From NCBI RefSeq assembly GCF_005144585.1, contig NZ_SSMQ01000024.1, positions 95,731 through 159,730 of the forward strand: a DNA stretch of 64,000 bases, in the 5' to 3' direction. The notes under the pieces are model-generated. The model was not told the DNA's origin and searched no databases. It saw only the letters and a list, made by a program, of their open reading frames with translations. This stretch comes from Polyangium fumosum (GTDB lineage: Bacteria; Myxococcota_A; Polyangia; Polyangiales; Polyangiaceae). The position numbers were made by a program, and so were the translations under genes. Of the stretch, positions 8,489 to 16,591 are shown in pieces; position 1 is the first letter of the stretch; the number at the start of each line of letters is the position of its first letter.

Positions 8489-8571
8489 CGACCCGCAGAA
8501 GAGGACGATGGAGGCGAGAGGTGCTTGCCCAAACGCGCGCGCCCCCATCGCCCGCTTCTGCGGGTCGTTTT
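8489..8571 (+). terminator. Long interrupted hairpin with T-tail (terminator or structured RNA)
   Basis: Bases 8489-8501 pair perfectly with 8555-8567 (13 bp). After a symmetric 4x4 internal loop, 8506-8511 pair with 8545-8550 (6 bp), enclosing a 33-base apical loop. Four Ts follow directly at 8568-8571. It lies 54 bases after the kinase stop. The T-run fits an intrinsic terminator, but the internal loop and large apical loop are more like a small structured RNA than a simple terminator. Confidence 0.5.
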
Positions 8572-8796
8572 GCAGAAAACCCGCCCGAGGCCAAACACGG
8601 CGCCTTTTCGTTTACGAGGCCAGGAGGACCGTATTCGGCTCGGGCAGGAGGGACGAGCGTCGAACCCTCGGTTTGGCCTGGCGCGCGTTCGCCGGAGGTC
8701 CGAGTCTCGCCCCTCACCAGCGCTACATGATCGAGGAGGCGATTCGGATCGACGAACGTGAAAAATAGGTGGGAGCTTTGACGACTCGGCGAACCA

Positions 8797-8893
8797 AAAC
8801 GGCGCGAAGCAGCAGAACGTCACGGCGTCGGCAGGGTCTTCCGAGGCCGCGCCTGTGGGCTGCTCTCCCCCCGTCGCGAGGCAGAGACCGGGC
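8797..8893 (-). pseudogene. Duplicated 3' end of the neighbouring lipoprotein gene
   Basis: Read on the minus strand, this stretch encodes PGLCLATGGEQPTGAASEDP followed by ADAVTFCCFAPFWF. The last codons of the intact lipoprotein gene at 9230-10426 encode PGLCLSTGGEPTGAASEDPA followed by DAVTFCCLAPFEF. The DNA is about 88% identical over ~97 bases, with a one-codon insertion. Nothing upstream in this copy matches the rest of the gene, so it is an isolated 3' fragment, left by a partial duplication or a deletion of a paralogue. The rest of 8572-9229 shows no gene I can support. Confidence 0.75.
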
Positions 8894-9229
8894 AGGAGCA
8901 CACGTGCGGGAGGGAGCATTCCCAGGCTGACGCCTCGCGCACCGCTCCCCGCACAGGACGAACCCTGCGCTACACCGCGCCACCTGATCGCCCCGAACAA
9001 AGTTTGGCTTGACAGGACACCCGTTCTAGGACAAACATTTTGTCGGAGGGCGCGTCCACGCCGGATCCACGAACTCGAGTCACCCACCCGGTCTCCGGGA
9101 GACGGGCCGAGAAAAACGCCTTATCGGCACTCCGGTCTAAGTGGGCGCGCCCTCCCCTTTTCGAAACCACGTCTTGGCGTCACGCACGGGAAGCAGTCCT
9201 TCCGGACGCGGCGAGCAGGAACGGGGGTT

Positions 9230-10426
9230 CTACTTGGGAAACTCGAACGGCGCGAGACAGCAGAACGTCACGGCGTCGGCGGGGTCTTCCGAGGCCGCGC
9301 CCGTGGGCTCTCCCCCCGTCGAGAGGCAGAGGCCGGGGATGTAGGCGAGGTCCGTGATCGCTTTGCTCCCGAGGGCTCGACCCGGCGGGAAGACGTTCGT
9401 GCACTGCTCGTCGAAGGACGCCACGTCCACCGTATTCTCCCCCGTGGTGCATGCGCCATCGCTGTAAAACCGCAGGTTTCCGATGCAGCCGCTCCCGACG
9501 GGGCTTCCCCCGCACTCGCACGTCGTGCAGCCGCGCGTGTCGATGGGCACCTCGCCGTAGAGGTAGATGGGGTCATAGCGGTCGTAGTTGCCGGGGCACT
9601 TGGCGTGTATCCCCCGGAGCGCGACGCACTGGAGAAACGGATACGGCAGGTCGTACATGCACCGGTGCGTGGACGTCTCGCACGTGCCCTCGCGCTCCTT
9701 CGCCTCGCAGGCGAGGCCGATCCACTTCCAGTCGGTCGTGGTCGTGACGGTCGCCGGCTTCGTGATCGACGGGCAAGACTCGCTCGTTGGGCCAGGAAGC
9801 GGCGAAGCGTAGACGGACTGCGCGCAAGGCTCGCCGCCACAATCAGCCCCCGCCGGCAAGGCGTTCGTGCTCGTGCACGAGCCGTCCCAGCCGGCGGGTC
9901 CGCCGAAAGGGAGCGCAGGGGCTCCTTCCTCCGCGCAGGTCCCGGCGCGAACCTCGATCGTCTCGGGGAGGTTGGTGCACGAGCCTTCCGAGTTCGGACA
10001 CGAGCACTCGCACGCCGCGGGGGGCGCGTCGAGATACGCGAAGCGTCGGTACTTCTCGAAGAACTCGACGTCTTCGCCGTAGCCGCCCAGCTTGCGCGCC
10101 TCGTCGCAGTTCGCGGGCGCGAGCTCCCGCGGCCCGTACCAGAGGAGCATCGTCGTGCGCGGCCAGTCCCCAGCCGACTCGCTGCTCGGCTCGGGGACGC
10201 AGCGCCCCTGGCCGTCGCTGCAAGTGGCCTGGGCCCCGTCCGGCTCGTCGGACCCGCCGTCCGCGTCGTCGGCGGCGTCGGAGCCGGCGTCGGAGCGACA
10301 TGCGGGAGAGGGTTCCAGCGCCTCCGGGTCGCACTCGCCACGATTGTAAGAAGGTGGCGCCGAGCAGGCTTCAACGACAGCCAGGCCGAGGATGGACACA
10401 AGAGGGAAAAGCGCGACAATTCGCAT
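9230..10426 (-). CDS. Cys-rich lipoprotein of unknown function
   Basis: A 398-residue protein taken from ATG 10426 (MRIVALFPLVSILGLAVVEA, then C). GGGAG lies just ahead, inside the end of the upstream gene, whose stop is two bases away. The cysteine at about residue 21 is a plausible lipidation site. The next ~50 residues are Asp/Ser-rich, and the body carries more than 25 cysteines spread over the length without a repeat unit I can name. It is the last gene of a minus-strand triad (sigma factor, PEGA outer-membrane protein, this lipoprotein) and probably an extracytoplasmic output or sensor of that unit. A fragment of its 3' end is duplicated downstream at 8797-8893. Confidence 0.7.
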   Translation of the reverse strand: MRIVALFPLVSILGLAVVEACSAPPSYNRGECDPEALEPSPACRSDAGSDAADDADGGSDEPDGAQATCSDGQGRCVPEPSSESAGDWPRTTMLLWYGPRELAPANCDEARKLGGYGEDVEFFEKYRRFAYLDAPPAACECSCPNSEGSCTNLPETIEVRAGTCAEEGAPALPFGGPAGWDGSCTSTNALPAGADCGGEPCAQSVYASPLPGPTSESCPSITKPATVTTTTDWKWIGLACEAKEREGTCETSTHRCMYDLPYPFLQCVALRGIHAKCPGNYDRYDPIYLYGEVPIDTRGCTTCECGGSPVGSGCIGNLRFYSDGACTTGENTVDVASFDEQCTNVFPPGRALGSKAITDLAYIPGLCLSTGGEPTGAASEDPADAVTFCCLAPFEFPK

Positions 10427-10428
10427 GG

Positions 10429-11664
10429 TTAAAACTCCCAAACGCCTACAAATTGAGCCGTGATCATGACGGGAGGCTGCTCCGCCAAGACCGTTTCGCC
10501 TGCGACGATTTTCAGGCCACTCGACAATCCTAGAACATCGGCGGACGAATTGAGCGAGAAAGACGGTGTTACACGGACGCGGGCGCCGAGGCGTCCGCCC
10601 GCTCCCGGCTTGAAATTCACGAAGCTTGCGGGCTTGTAGCTCTGCGACGAGAAGTCAACGTTGATCACGCCGAGGTGCCCGAGCGCGCAGCCGAAGAACC
10701 ATCTGTAGTGTCCGCACACGCTCGCGATTCCGCCAGCGGTCATCGCGCTGATCGGTTCCCCGCCGACCGCCGTCGTCAGCCACGCAGCGCGCCCCTCAAT
10801 CCCGAGCGACACGTACTCGCTCGGCCGCAAGCTCGCCCCCACGGAAAGTCCCACCGCGGGACTCCATGACGCCACGCCAAACACCACGACCGGCCCCGCG
10901 CCGACGGAGCCGCGCACGCCTTTCTTCTCTCCGTCGCCTCGGTTCGCGTCCGGGTTGTTGTCGTCTCCGAACGGATCTTCCTGCTTCGAAAGCTTCGTCT
11001 CACCCACCACCACCGTGGGGGCCACGCTCTTCGGCGGCTCCTGCTCCGGCTCATACACCGCCGGCACGGCTGGGGGCGGCGCGGGCAGCGGCTTGAACGT
11101 GATCCGAACCGGCAAGTTCCCGCCCTTCGGCGCCGTGAACTTCACGGCGACCTCCTCGTACCCGTCGAGCTTCGCGCGTACTTCGTGCTCCCCCGCGCGG
11201 ACAAAGAACCAGGACGCCGTGTGCCCGCCCGTATCCTTGGGCTCCCCGTCCATCGTCACCTCTGCGCCCACGTGCGACACCATCAGCTCGATCCACGCGC
11301 CCTGCGCGCGCGCCGCCTCATGCGCCTTGAAAAACTCGCCGCGCTCCTCCGCCGACGTCGTCGCGAGGTGGATCGCGTCGAGCAAATACTCGGGGGCAAA
11401 CTCGGGCCGGCCGAGCGTTACGAGCAAGACGCCGAGCCGCCCGCCGACGAGCGGATCGTGGCGCACGTCGAGCGCTTCCATGTAGGCCCTCGCCGCCGCG
11501 CGAGGATGGCCCGCGGCACGCTCGCGATCGCCCAGCGATGCGAGCGCACGGAAGCGCATGTCCTCCGCGCTCTCCTCGCCCTCTTCCTTGTCGATCGGCG
11601 CGTCCGCCCATGCGGGCGATGCGAGTCCACAGAGGAGAACCGATACGAGACCGAGGCGGCTCAT
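10429..11664 (-). CDS. TPR/PEGA-domain outer-membrane protein
   Basis: A 411-residue protein with signal peptide MSRLGLVSVLLCGLASPAWA. Residues ~30-115 are helical TPR-like repeats, and ~128-178 form a PEGA domain (VTMDGEPKDTGGH ... AGEHEVRAKLDGYEE), a small surface-layer-like beta fold. A Pro-rich linker follows, and the last ~170 residues alternate hydrophobic and polar positions and end in an aromatic residue (VGVWEF), like an outer-membrane beta-barrel. The stop codon is two bases from the start of the next gene and the sigma factor gene ends 34 bases upstream, so the three are probably one operon. The domain reading is firm for PEGA and inferred for the barrel. Confidence 0.75.
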   Translation of the reverse strand: MSRLGLVSVLLCGLASPAWADAPIDKEEGEESAEDMRFRALASLGDRERAAGHPRAAARAYMEALDVRHDPLVGGRLGVLLVTLGRPEFAPEYLLDAIHLATTSAEERGEFFKAHEAARAQGAWIELMVSHVGAEVTMDGEPKDTGGHTASWFFVRAGEHEVRAKLDGYEEVAVKFTAPKGGNLPVRITFKPLPAPPPAVPAVYEPEQEPPKSVAPTVVVGETKLSKQEDPFGDDNNPDANRGDGEKKGVRGSVGAGPVVVFGVASWSPAVGLSVGASLRPSEYVSLGIEGRAAWLTTAVGGEPISAMTAGGIASVCGHYRWFFGCALGHLGVINVDFSSQSYKPASFVNFKPGAGGRLGARVRVTPSFSLNSSADVLGLSSGLKIVAGETVLAEQPPVMITAQFVGVWEF

Positions 11665-11698
11665 ACCCGCGATCGATACCGCAGCCCGACGGCGACGT

Positions 11699-12577
11699 CT
11701 ACCCGGACGAACCGTTCCCGCCGACCAACCAATGCCGTCGCCCCGAGGGTTTCACCACGAACGGCTCGGGAGCCCTTCCACGGCGCGGCATCCCCGTCGT
11801 CGTCGCTGGCGCTGCCGGGGGCGGCTCGGGGTTTGTCAGCGGGCCCGAGACATCCGCTGCCCTTGCCACGTCGGCGGCCGAGGCGCCGATGACGCGGGCG
11901 GCCCCGGTCGCGACGGCATGGGGCGTGTGCGGTGCGGGCCGGGGCAAGGCGAAGAACAGCATGGCGAGGAGAAGGTGTCCGAGCGGGTACGCATACTCGC
12001 CGACGGCCCCGAGGACGCGGCGTCCGAACAGAGCAAGCAGTCCGGGGCTGCCGAGGTACTGCTCCTTCGGTCCGAGGGCGCGCAGCATGTTCGTGCGCGC
12101 GGCGGCGAGTCGCGATTTCACGGTGCCAAGCGGGATGTCGAGCAGCTCGGCCGCCTCCGAGCACGTGGACTCTGCGAGGTCGACGAGCACGATCACGAGG
12201 AACTGCTCGGGCGAAAGCGTCTTCAAGGCCGATAGAAGCGCGCGGCGGGCCTCGGAACGAAAAGCCCCTTCCTCCGGCGACACGTCCGGCGTCGCCGTGC
12301 GCTCAGCGTCGCCGAGGTCCGGGCAGAAGTGCTCGCGCTCGCGCCGCGCTCGGCGCTTCTCCTCGCTGCGGAGGTTCTTGGCGATGCCGAACAGCCAGGG
12401 CCGAACCCCGTCGGGGTGGGAGCTGTAGCCGGAGAGCGCCCCGAGTCCCCGCACCATGAGTTCCTGCATCCTGTCGGTGGCGAGGATGTCCGATCGACGT
12501 TGCAGCATGCATGCCACATCTGGACGAAGCGCGACCAGTTCGGACGTGAGCGAAGAGGGAATCGTTGTACGCGCCAT
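11699..12577 (-). CDS. ECF-like sigma factor with C-terminal membrane segment
   Basis: A 292-residue protein; GGGGGAAC precedes ATG 12577. Residues ~40-80 hold a reduced region 2 (PWLFGIAKNLRSEEKRRARR). Residues ~113-165 are a clear region 4: LKTLSPEQFLVIVLVDLAES ... SEAAELLDIPLGTVKSRLAA. Unlike a normal ECF factor (~180-200 residues), about 120 residues follow. They contain a hydrophobic stretch at ~195-212 (PLGHLLLAMLFFALP) and then a Pro/Ala-rich tail. The protein could therefore be membrane-bound, with the tail acting as a built-in anti-sigma or sensor module. It leads the triad with the PEGA protein and Cys-rich lipoprotein. Membrane anchoring is inferred. Confidence 0.78.
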   Translation of the reverse strand: MARTTIPSSLTSELVALRPDVACMLQRRSDILATDRMQELMVRGLGALSGYSSHPDGVRPWLFGIAKNLRSEEKRRARREREHFCPDLGDAERTATPDVSPEEGAFRSEARRALLSALKTLSPEQFLVIVLVDLAESTCSEAAELLDIPLGTVKSRLAAARTNMLRALGPKEQYLGSPGLLALFGRRVLGAVGEYAYPLGHLLLAMLFFALPRPAPHTPHAVATGAARVIGASAADVARAADVSGPLTNPEPPPAAPATTTGMPRRGRAPEPFVVKPSGRRHWLVGGNGSSG

Positions 12578-12708
12578 GTTCCCCCTTCATGATCGGCCGA
12601 GGAATTTGGATCGAAGAAATCGACTGGCTCGCGTCGATTTTCGTCCTGCCGCGCGGGGATCCGACCTCTTGTTCCCAGCCGTGCCGAGCGGGTCCGCCTT
12701 CTCCTCCC

Positions 12709-13842
12709 TCAGGTGGATGGCTCGCCGCCCTTTCGCTGGGCTTCGAGTTTGTCGCGGAGTTCGCCGAGGGATTTGATCGAATTGCGGTAGAAGCTCGGGG
12801 ACGGCTCCTCGCGCGTGGGTGGTTCGCTTTTCGCGTGCGCCTCGCGCCGTCGCTCCAATTCCGCTTCGAGCCTTCGCTCCAGCTCCGCGAACAGCGGTTC
12901 GACCACGGCGAGGCCCTCCTCGGGCTTCCGGTTCAAGCCGCAGGACTCCGCGTAGAACTCCGTCAACCTGCATTGTTCGCCGAAGCTCGTGAAGCCCGCT
13001 CCAACGAGATTGCTCCAGGCCTCCCGGCAGACCTCGAAGGGTTGTTGGAGCATACAGGCTGCATTGAGAATATCTTTTGCAATTTCTTGCCTCGCTTCGA
13101 GCACGAAAACCTGGAAGGCCTCGCCTTCACCCGCGCGCACAACGACGTCCGCCTCGACCTTTCGGTAGTCGGCAGCGACCTCGGCGAAGCTCCGATCCCG
13201 CGATTCTGCAAAGGTCTTGAAGACGGCGCTGCGTCCTTCCCACAATGCATCGTCGAGCTCGGCGACTCTCTCTTCTTCCGGGGTCGGCTGGTACGCCTCG
13301 TCCATACGCCGCGTGATTCGTCCTGGGCTGAGCTGTCCCCTTTGCTGGGCAAGGAGTTCGTCCCGGAGGTCCCCCAGGTGCTCGATCTCATCTTCGTAGA
13401 AGCGCGCGGGCTTCTGCGTCGCCCTTGCTTCCTCGAGCCGTCGTTCGAGTTCGGCGAGCAGAGGCTCGAGCACCGCGAGCCCCTCCTCGGGCTGCTCGTC
13501 GTACGCGCAGCACTCCACGTATAACCATCTCTCTAGACATTCTTGTTGGATGCACCCGAAGCCGAGGCGGAAAGCGTTGTTCCACGCCTCCCGGCAGGCC
13601 TCGAAGGGCGGGTGCTTCGACTCTGCCGCGGCGAGGATCGCCTCGGCGACGCGTCGTCTCGTCTGAAGCACGCCGAATTCGTTGTCGCCCATTCGCGCCA
13701 CGAACTCCGCCTCGAGACAACGGAAGTCGTCGACGACTTCGACGAAGCTCCGGCTCCGATCCAACGATTTCGCCAGGAGCGCGTCGCTCGCTTTCGCCAT
13801 CTCTCCCCCTAGCTGATTCATTTTTTCTTTTTCTGTGGTCAT
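12709..13842 (-). CDS. Tandem-repeat helical protein, partner of the upstream lipoprotein (immunity candidate)
   Basis: A 377-residue hydrophilic, charged protein without signal peptide, built from two homologous halves of ~185 residues. Each half has a segment like CREAWNNAFRLGFGC or CREAWSNLVGAGFTSFGEQC, then PEEGLAVLEPLLAELERRL, then a SLGELRDKLEAQRKG-like end. Start codons at 13842, 13821 and 13800 are all in frame. The one at 13800 has an AGGGGGAG stretch almost touching it, while 13842 gives the longest product. It begins 13 bases after a lipoprotein gene whose paralogue at 32996 also has a small soluble protein directly downstream. A cytoplasmic binding partner or immunity role is my inference; no known domain is recognised. 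Confidence 0.65.
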   Translation of the reverse strand: MTTEKEKMNQLGGEMAKASDALLAKSLDRSRSFVEVVDDFRCLEAEFVARMGDNEFGVLQTRRRVAEAILAAAESKHPPFEACREAWNNAFRLGFGCIQQECLERWLYVECCAYDEQPEEGLAVLEPLLAELERRLEEARATQKPARFYEDEIEHLGDLRDELLAQQRGQLSPGRITRRMDEAYQPTPEEERVAELDDALWEGRSAVFKTFAESRDRSFAEVAADYRKVEADVVVRAGEGEAFQVFVLEARQEIAKDILNAACMLQQPFEVCREAWSNLVGAGFTSFGEQCRLTEFYAESCGLNRKPEEGLAVVEPLFAELERRLEAELERRREAHAKSEPPTREEPSPSFYRNSIKSLGELRDKLEAQRKGGEPST

Positions 13843-13855
13843 ATTATATGAATTG

Positions 13856-14587
13856 TTACCATTTGATGTTCGGGTATATGCACGACTCCCAGGAGGCTGC
13901 CGTTGGCCACCGCTTCTCCGCCATGCATTGCTTATAACATTCATTACATTTCGACGAGTTCCACGTATCCCCGTGTTCGCTCTGCACAGGCGTCTCCAGG
14001 CAAGCCGTCCGGTGACGATTGCATTCATTCTCCCATTTGGGCCTCTTCCGTAGCGCCTCCGCGACATCCTTGGCAATCTCCATGGTGACAGCAAACACCA
14101 TCGTCGCCACGCCCGCTTCAATGAGGATGTCGACGAAGACGATCGTCACGGTCGTCACGGTCACGATCACGACCTCCCCGACCAGCCCCCGCTCTGGCAT
14201 CGTCTGCCCGTTCGCCGGAGCGGGCAATGCGGACAGGCGCAACTTGCGCAGCCGGAGGAGGTCCTCCGGGACGGTCATGCCTCGCAGCGCGATCCGCGTG
14301 CACCCCGCGAGATCCGCGTGGGGCACGCCCTTCGACGCCACATCGACCACGCGGCCCTCCTCGTCGACCAGCACCTTGTAGTCGAACGTGTAGGACCCCC
14401 GGTCAAGGTCACCTCCGAACTCATCCGCGCACGCTCGCAGGCGCTCGGCGGTGGCATCCGGCACACGCGGGCCCTCGCTCGCCGCCGGATAGGTGATCTT
14501 GGCCCCGCAGCCGAGCGGCACGAGCGCCATCGTCACGCAGCCGAGGAGCCCGGGCGAGAGGAGCGTTCGTGTGCGCTGGAACAGCAT
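13856..14587 (-). CDS. Polymorphic-type lipoprotein with membrane segment and Cys-rich C-terminus (SitA-like architecture)
   Basis: A 243-residue protein from ATG 14587. The signal peptide ends in the lipobox VPLGC. Residues ~50-115 form a small domain (RACADEFGG ... YTFDYKVLVDEEGRVVDVAS ... AGCTRIALRGM) that resembles AgmX/PglI- or TonB-C-like modules and is clearly shared with the protein at 32996-33664. A long hydrophobic segment follows (VVIVTVTTVTIVFVDILIEA and onwards), then a divergent Cys-rich tail with CNECYKQCMAEKRWP. Conserved head, membrane stretch, variable tail and an adjacent partner gene match the layout of lipoprotein toxins delivered by outer-membrane exchange in myxobacteria (SitA/SitI). 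Toxicity is not shown by the sequence. The frame stays open further upstream through the minisatellite, but the lipobox sets this start. Confidence 0.65.
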   Translation of the reverse strand: MLFQRTRTLLSPGLLGCVTMALVPLGCGAKITYPAASEGPRVPDATAERLRACADEFGGDLDRGSYTFDYKVLVDEEGRVVDVASKGVPHADLAGCTRIALRGMTVPEDLLRLRKLRLSALPAPANGQTMPERGLVGEVVIVTVTTVTIVFVDILIEAGVATMVFAVTMEIAKDVAEALRKRPKWENECNRHRTACLETPVQSEHGDTWNSSKCNECYKQCMAEKRWPTAASWESCIYPNIKW

Positions 14588-14760
14588 GGCCGAGATGCGA
14601 CCAGACACCTCGAACTGCGTCAAGGCAGGGTGCGCGCGGTGGCTCTGCATTGCGGCGGCGCGGACGCCTCGGAGACCATCGCCACGGTCGCCCGCCTCTT
14701 TTGCGGACCACGCTGACGTCACATGTATCCACGTCGACGCCACCCGACGCCACATCATCG

Positions 14761-15074
14761 TCGGCTCCAAGCACGTCGACGTCGCCTTCAATGACGTCGA
14801 GTCGCCTGCGATCACGTCATCGTCGCCTGCGATCACGTCATCGTCGCCTGCGATCACGTCATCGTCGCCTGCGATCACGTCATCGTCGCCTGCGATCACG
14901 TCATCGTCGCCTCCAACCACGTCGACGTCGCCCGGCACCACGTCATCGTCGGCGCGGACCACGTCGACGTTGCCTCCAAGGACTACCGAGTCGCGTGCAA
15001 CGACGTCGACGTCGTCCGGGACCACGTCATCGTCGGCTCGAACCACGTCGACGTCGCCCGATGATGCGACATCG
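14761..15074. repeat. 21-bp minisatellite, about 15 copies
   Basis: Five perfect copies of a 21-base unit (TCGCCTGCGATCACGTCATC plus G) occupy 14802-14906. Two degenerate copies precede them and eight follow, all built on the pattern TCGcc...CACGTCrtCG. It fills most of the gap between the divergent genes starting at 14587 and 15223. One unit (14782-14801) is 20 bases, so the array does not keep a reading frame throughout. No spacers are present, so it is not a CRISPR array. The rest of 14588-15222 shows nothing I can name. Confidence 0.9.
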
Positions 15075-15222
15075 CACACCTTGCCGCCCTCACCGTGGTG
15101 CTTCTGGTCGCGATCGCTGAAATTTTGCGGCCACAGCTCCTGCGCGTAAATACGTTGTTGACAAAATCTCCCCCGTTCTGAAATCTGACCGACGTAGGGC
15201 AAGAGACGAAGGGGATGATTGG

Positions 15223-15735
15223 ATGAGCAACGGACCCAAAGCGATCTACAACGGGCCGAGCGTGTGTGACATCACGGACATCAAGAACGACATCATCGAC
15301 CTCCCGGACGGCGAGAAGCAACATCTCAAGTTCGAGAAGGACGGGCTCGAAGAGGTGCTCAACGAGCTCCACCAGGCCAAGAGCGGCGCGCTCGCGAAGG
15401 CCGGTATCGCAATCGATGTCGTCACGCGGATCGAGGGCCGCACGGGCCGGCTCAAGGTCGTCCGCGAGAGGAAGGGCATCGCGAAGAAGATGTACGAGGT
15501 CCTCGACGAGACCGAGGCGCACGAGGAACACCTGCGCGAAGGGGATATCGCGATCGTCGCGAAGACCGTGCAGACGGCCGCCAAACACATCGACCCCAGC
15601 GTGGCCGCGTCCTTCGAGAAGACGCTGAAGTACTACTCGCAGATCGGCGAGAAAGCCGCCGCGACGAGGCGCAAGAACGCCAAAGCCGCCGCGGAAGCCG
15701 CCGCCGCCGAAAAGGCGAGCGACGGCTCCACATGA
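15223..15735 (+). CDS. Hypothetical helical protein
   Basis: A 170-residue soluble protein with ATG 15223 after GAAGGGGATG. It has no signal peptide or membrane helix. The first ~60 residues are mixed and the rest is strongly helical and charged, ending in a Lys/Ala-rich tail (AAATRRKNAKAAAEAAAAEK) that could bind nucleic acid or form a coiled coil. I do not recognise a family. It is transcribed away from the lipoprotein cassette across the minisatellite and ends 36 bases before the convergent DUF2383-like gene. Confidence 0.65.
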   Translation: MSNGPKAIYNGPSVCDITDIKNDIIDLPDGEKQHLKFEKDGLEEVLNELHQAKSGALAKAGIAIDVVTRIEGRTGRLKVVRERKGIAKKMYEVLDETEAHEEHLREGDIAIVAKTVQTAAKHIDPSVAASFEKTLKYYSQIGEKAAATRRKNAKAAAEAAAAEKASDGST

Positions 15736-15771
15736 CGACTGCTTCGTGATGCCTGCGCTCGCCTCTCCGCA

Positions 15772-16515
15772 TCAAGCCGCCTTCACGAACTTCTGCAGCG
15801 ATTGCGCGAGATCGTGCGTCCGTTGTTGCTCGGGCGAGAGCTCCTGCAGAACGAAATCACGTACGGGTGGTTCGAGCTCGTCGAGGTCCCGCGCATATCG
15901 CTTCTTGCCTTGATCCTCACCCTCTTCCAGCGCGGCGAGCGCGGCGCGGTGGCCGAGCAGGTCGGCGCCGCGCTGCACGATCCGCGCGAATGCGCCCCAT
16001 ACGCCCGAGCTCGGCGCAGGTTCGCCGCCGAGCTCGCTCACCTTGCCCCGGAGTTTGTCCACCCGCCGCTGGTGGCTCTCGAAGATCTGGCGCAGCGAGC
16101 TCGTCAGGTCCGGGTCGCGCACGCTGCGGAGCGCGAGATCGTAGGTCTCGACGCTCGCGAGCTCGCCCCGCAAGAGGTCGTTCAGCCGGTCGAGCGTGCT
16201 CTCCTTCGAGGGCTCGCCCGTGCGCCGGGTCGAGGGCACTTCGTCCTTGAACGCTTCTTTCGCGGACTCGGCCGCGGCGCGCGCGACGGTGGCCACCTCG
16301 GTCGCCGCGGCGGCGATGTCGCGGCCGGCGTGCCCGAGGTGGGCCTTGGCCCGCTCGATCGAGCCGCTCTCGCGCTCATCGCTGCTGCTGCGCTCGATCG
16401 GGGCATTCTCCTCGCCCTGCACCTCGTGCTCGACGTCCGTTCGTCCGCTCGTCTCGGTGTCGCTGCCGTGGGGGACGTTCGTGGAATAGTCGGGCTGGCG
16501 CTTGTCCTGGTTCAT
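15772..16515 (-). CDS. DUF2383 / PA2169-type four-helix (ferritin-like) domain protein
   Basis: A 247-residue protein from ATG 16515 (MNQDKRQPDYSTN). The first ~100 residues are polar and low in complexity, with an Ala-rich helix (AAAATEVATVARAAAESAKE). Residues ~105-210 match the DUF2383 ferritin-like fold: LNDLLRGELASVETYDLALR, then IFESHQRRVDKLRGKVSELG, then SSGVWGAFARIVQ. In this family conserved Glu and His residues line a four-helix bundle that may bind metal. The function of such proteins is not established, though they are often found among stress genes. The start overlaps the divergent region before def. No membrane segment is seen. Confidence 0.75.
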   Translation of the reverse strand: MNQDKRQPDYSTNVPHGSDTETSGRTDVEHEVQGEENAPIERSSSDERESGSIERAKAHLGHAGRDIAAAATEVATVARAAAESAKEAFKDEVPSTRRTGEPSKESTLDRLNDLLRGELASVETYDLALRSVRDPDLTSSLRQIFESHQRRVDKLRGKVSELGGEPAPSSGVWGAFARIVQRGADLLGHRAALAALEEGEDQGKKRYARDLDELEPPVRDFVLQELSPEQQRTHDLAQSLQKFVKAA

Positions 16516-16591
16516 GCGCCGATCCCTGGGGCGCACGCGCGTCCACGTCGAGCGCGCGTCGTCCACGACGTATCGTGGTAGGCTCGCGCCC

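Noticed and set aside
14802..14906. A CRISPR-like array
   Set aside because: The repeats are 21 bases with no spacers and no cas genes, so it is a minisatellite.
14588..15202. N-terminal extension of the lipoprotein gene through the minisatellite
   Set aside because: The extension would place the lipobox about 230 residues inside the protein. One unit of 20 bases also shows that the array does not hold a frame, so the lipobox start at 14587 is preferred.
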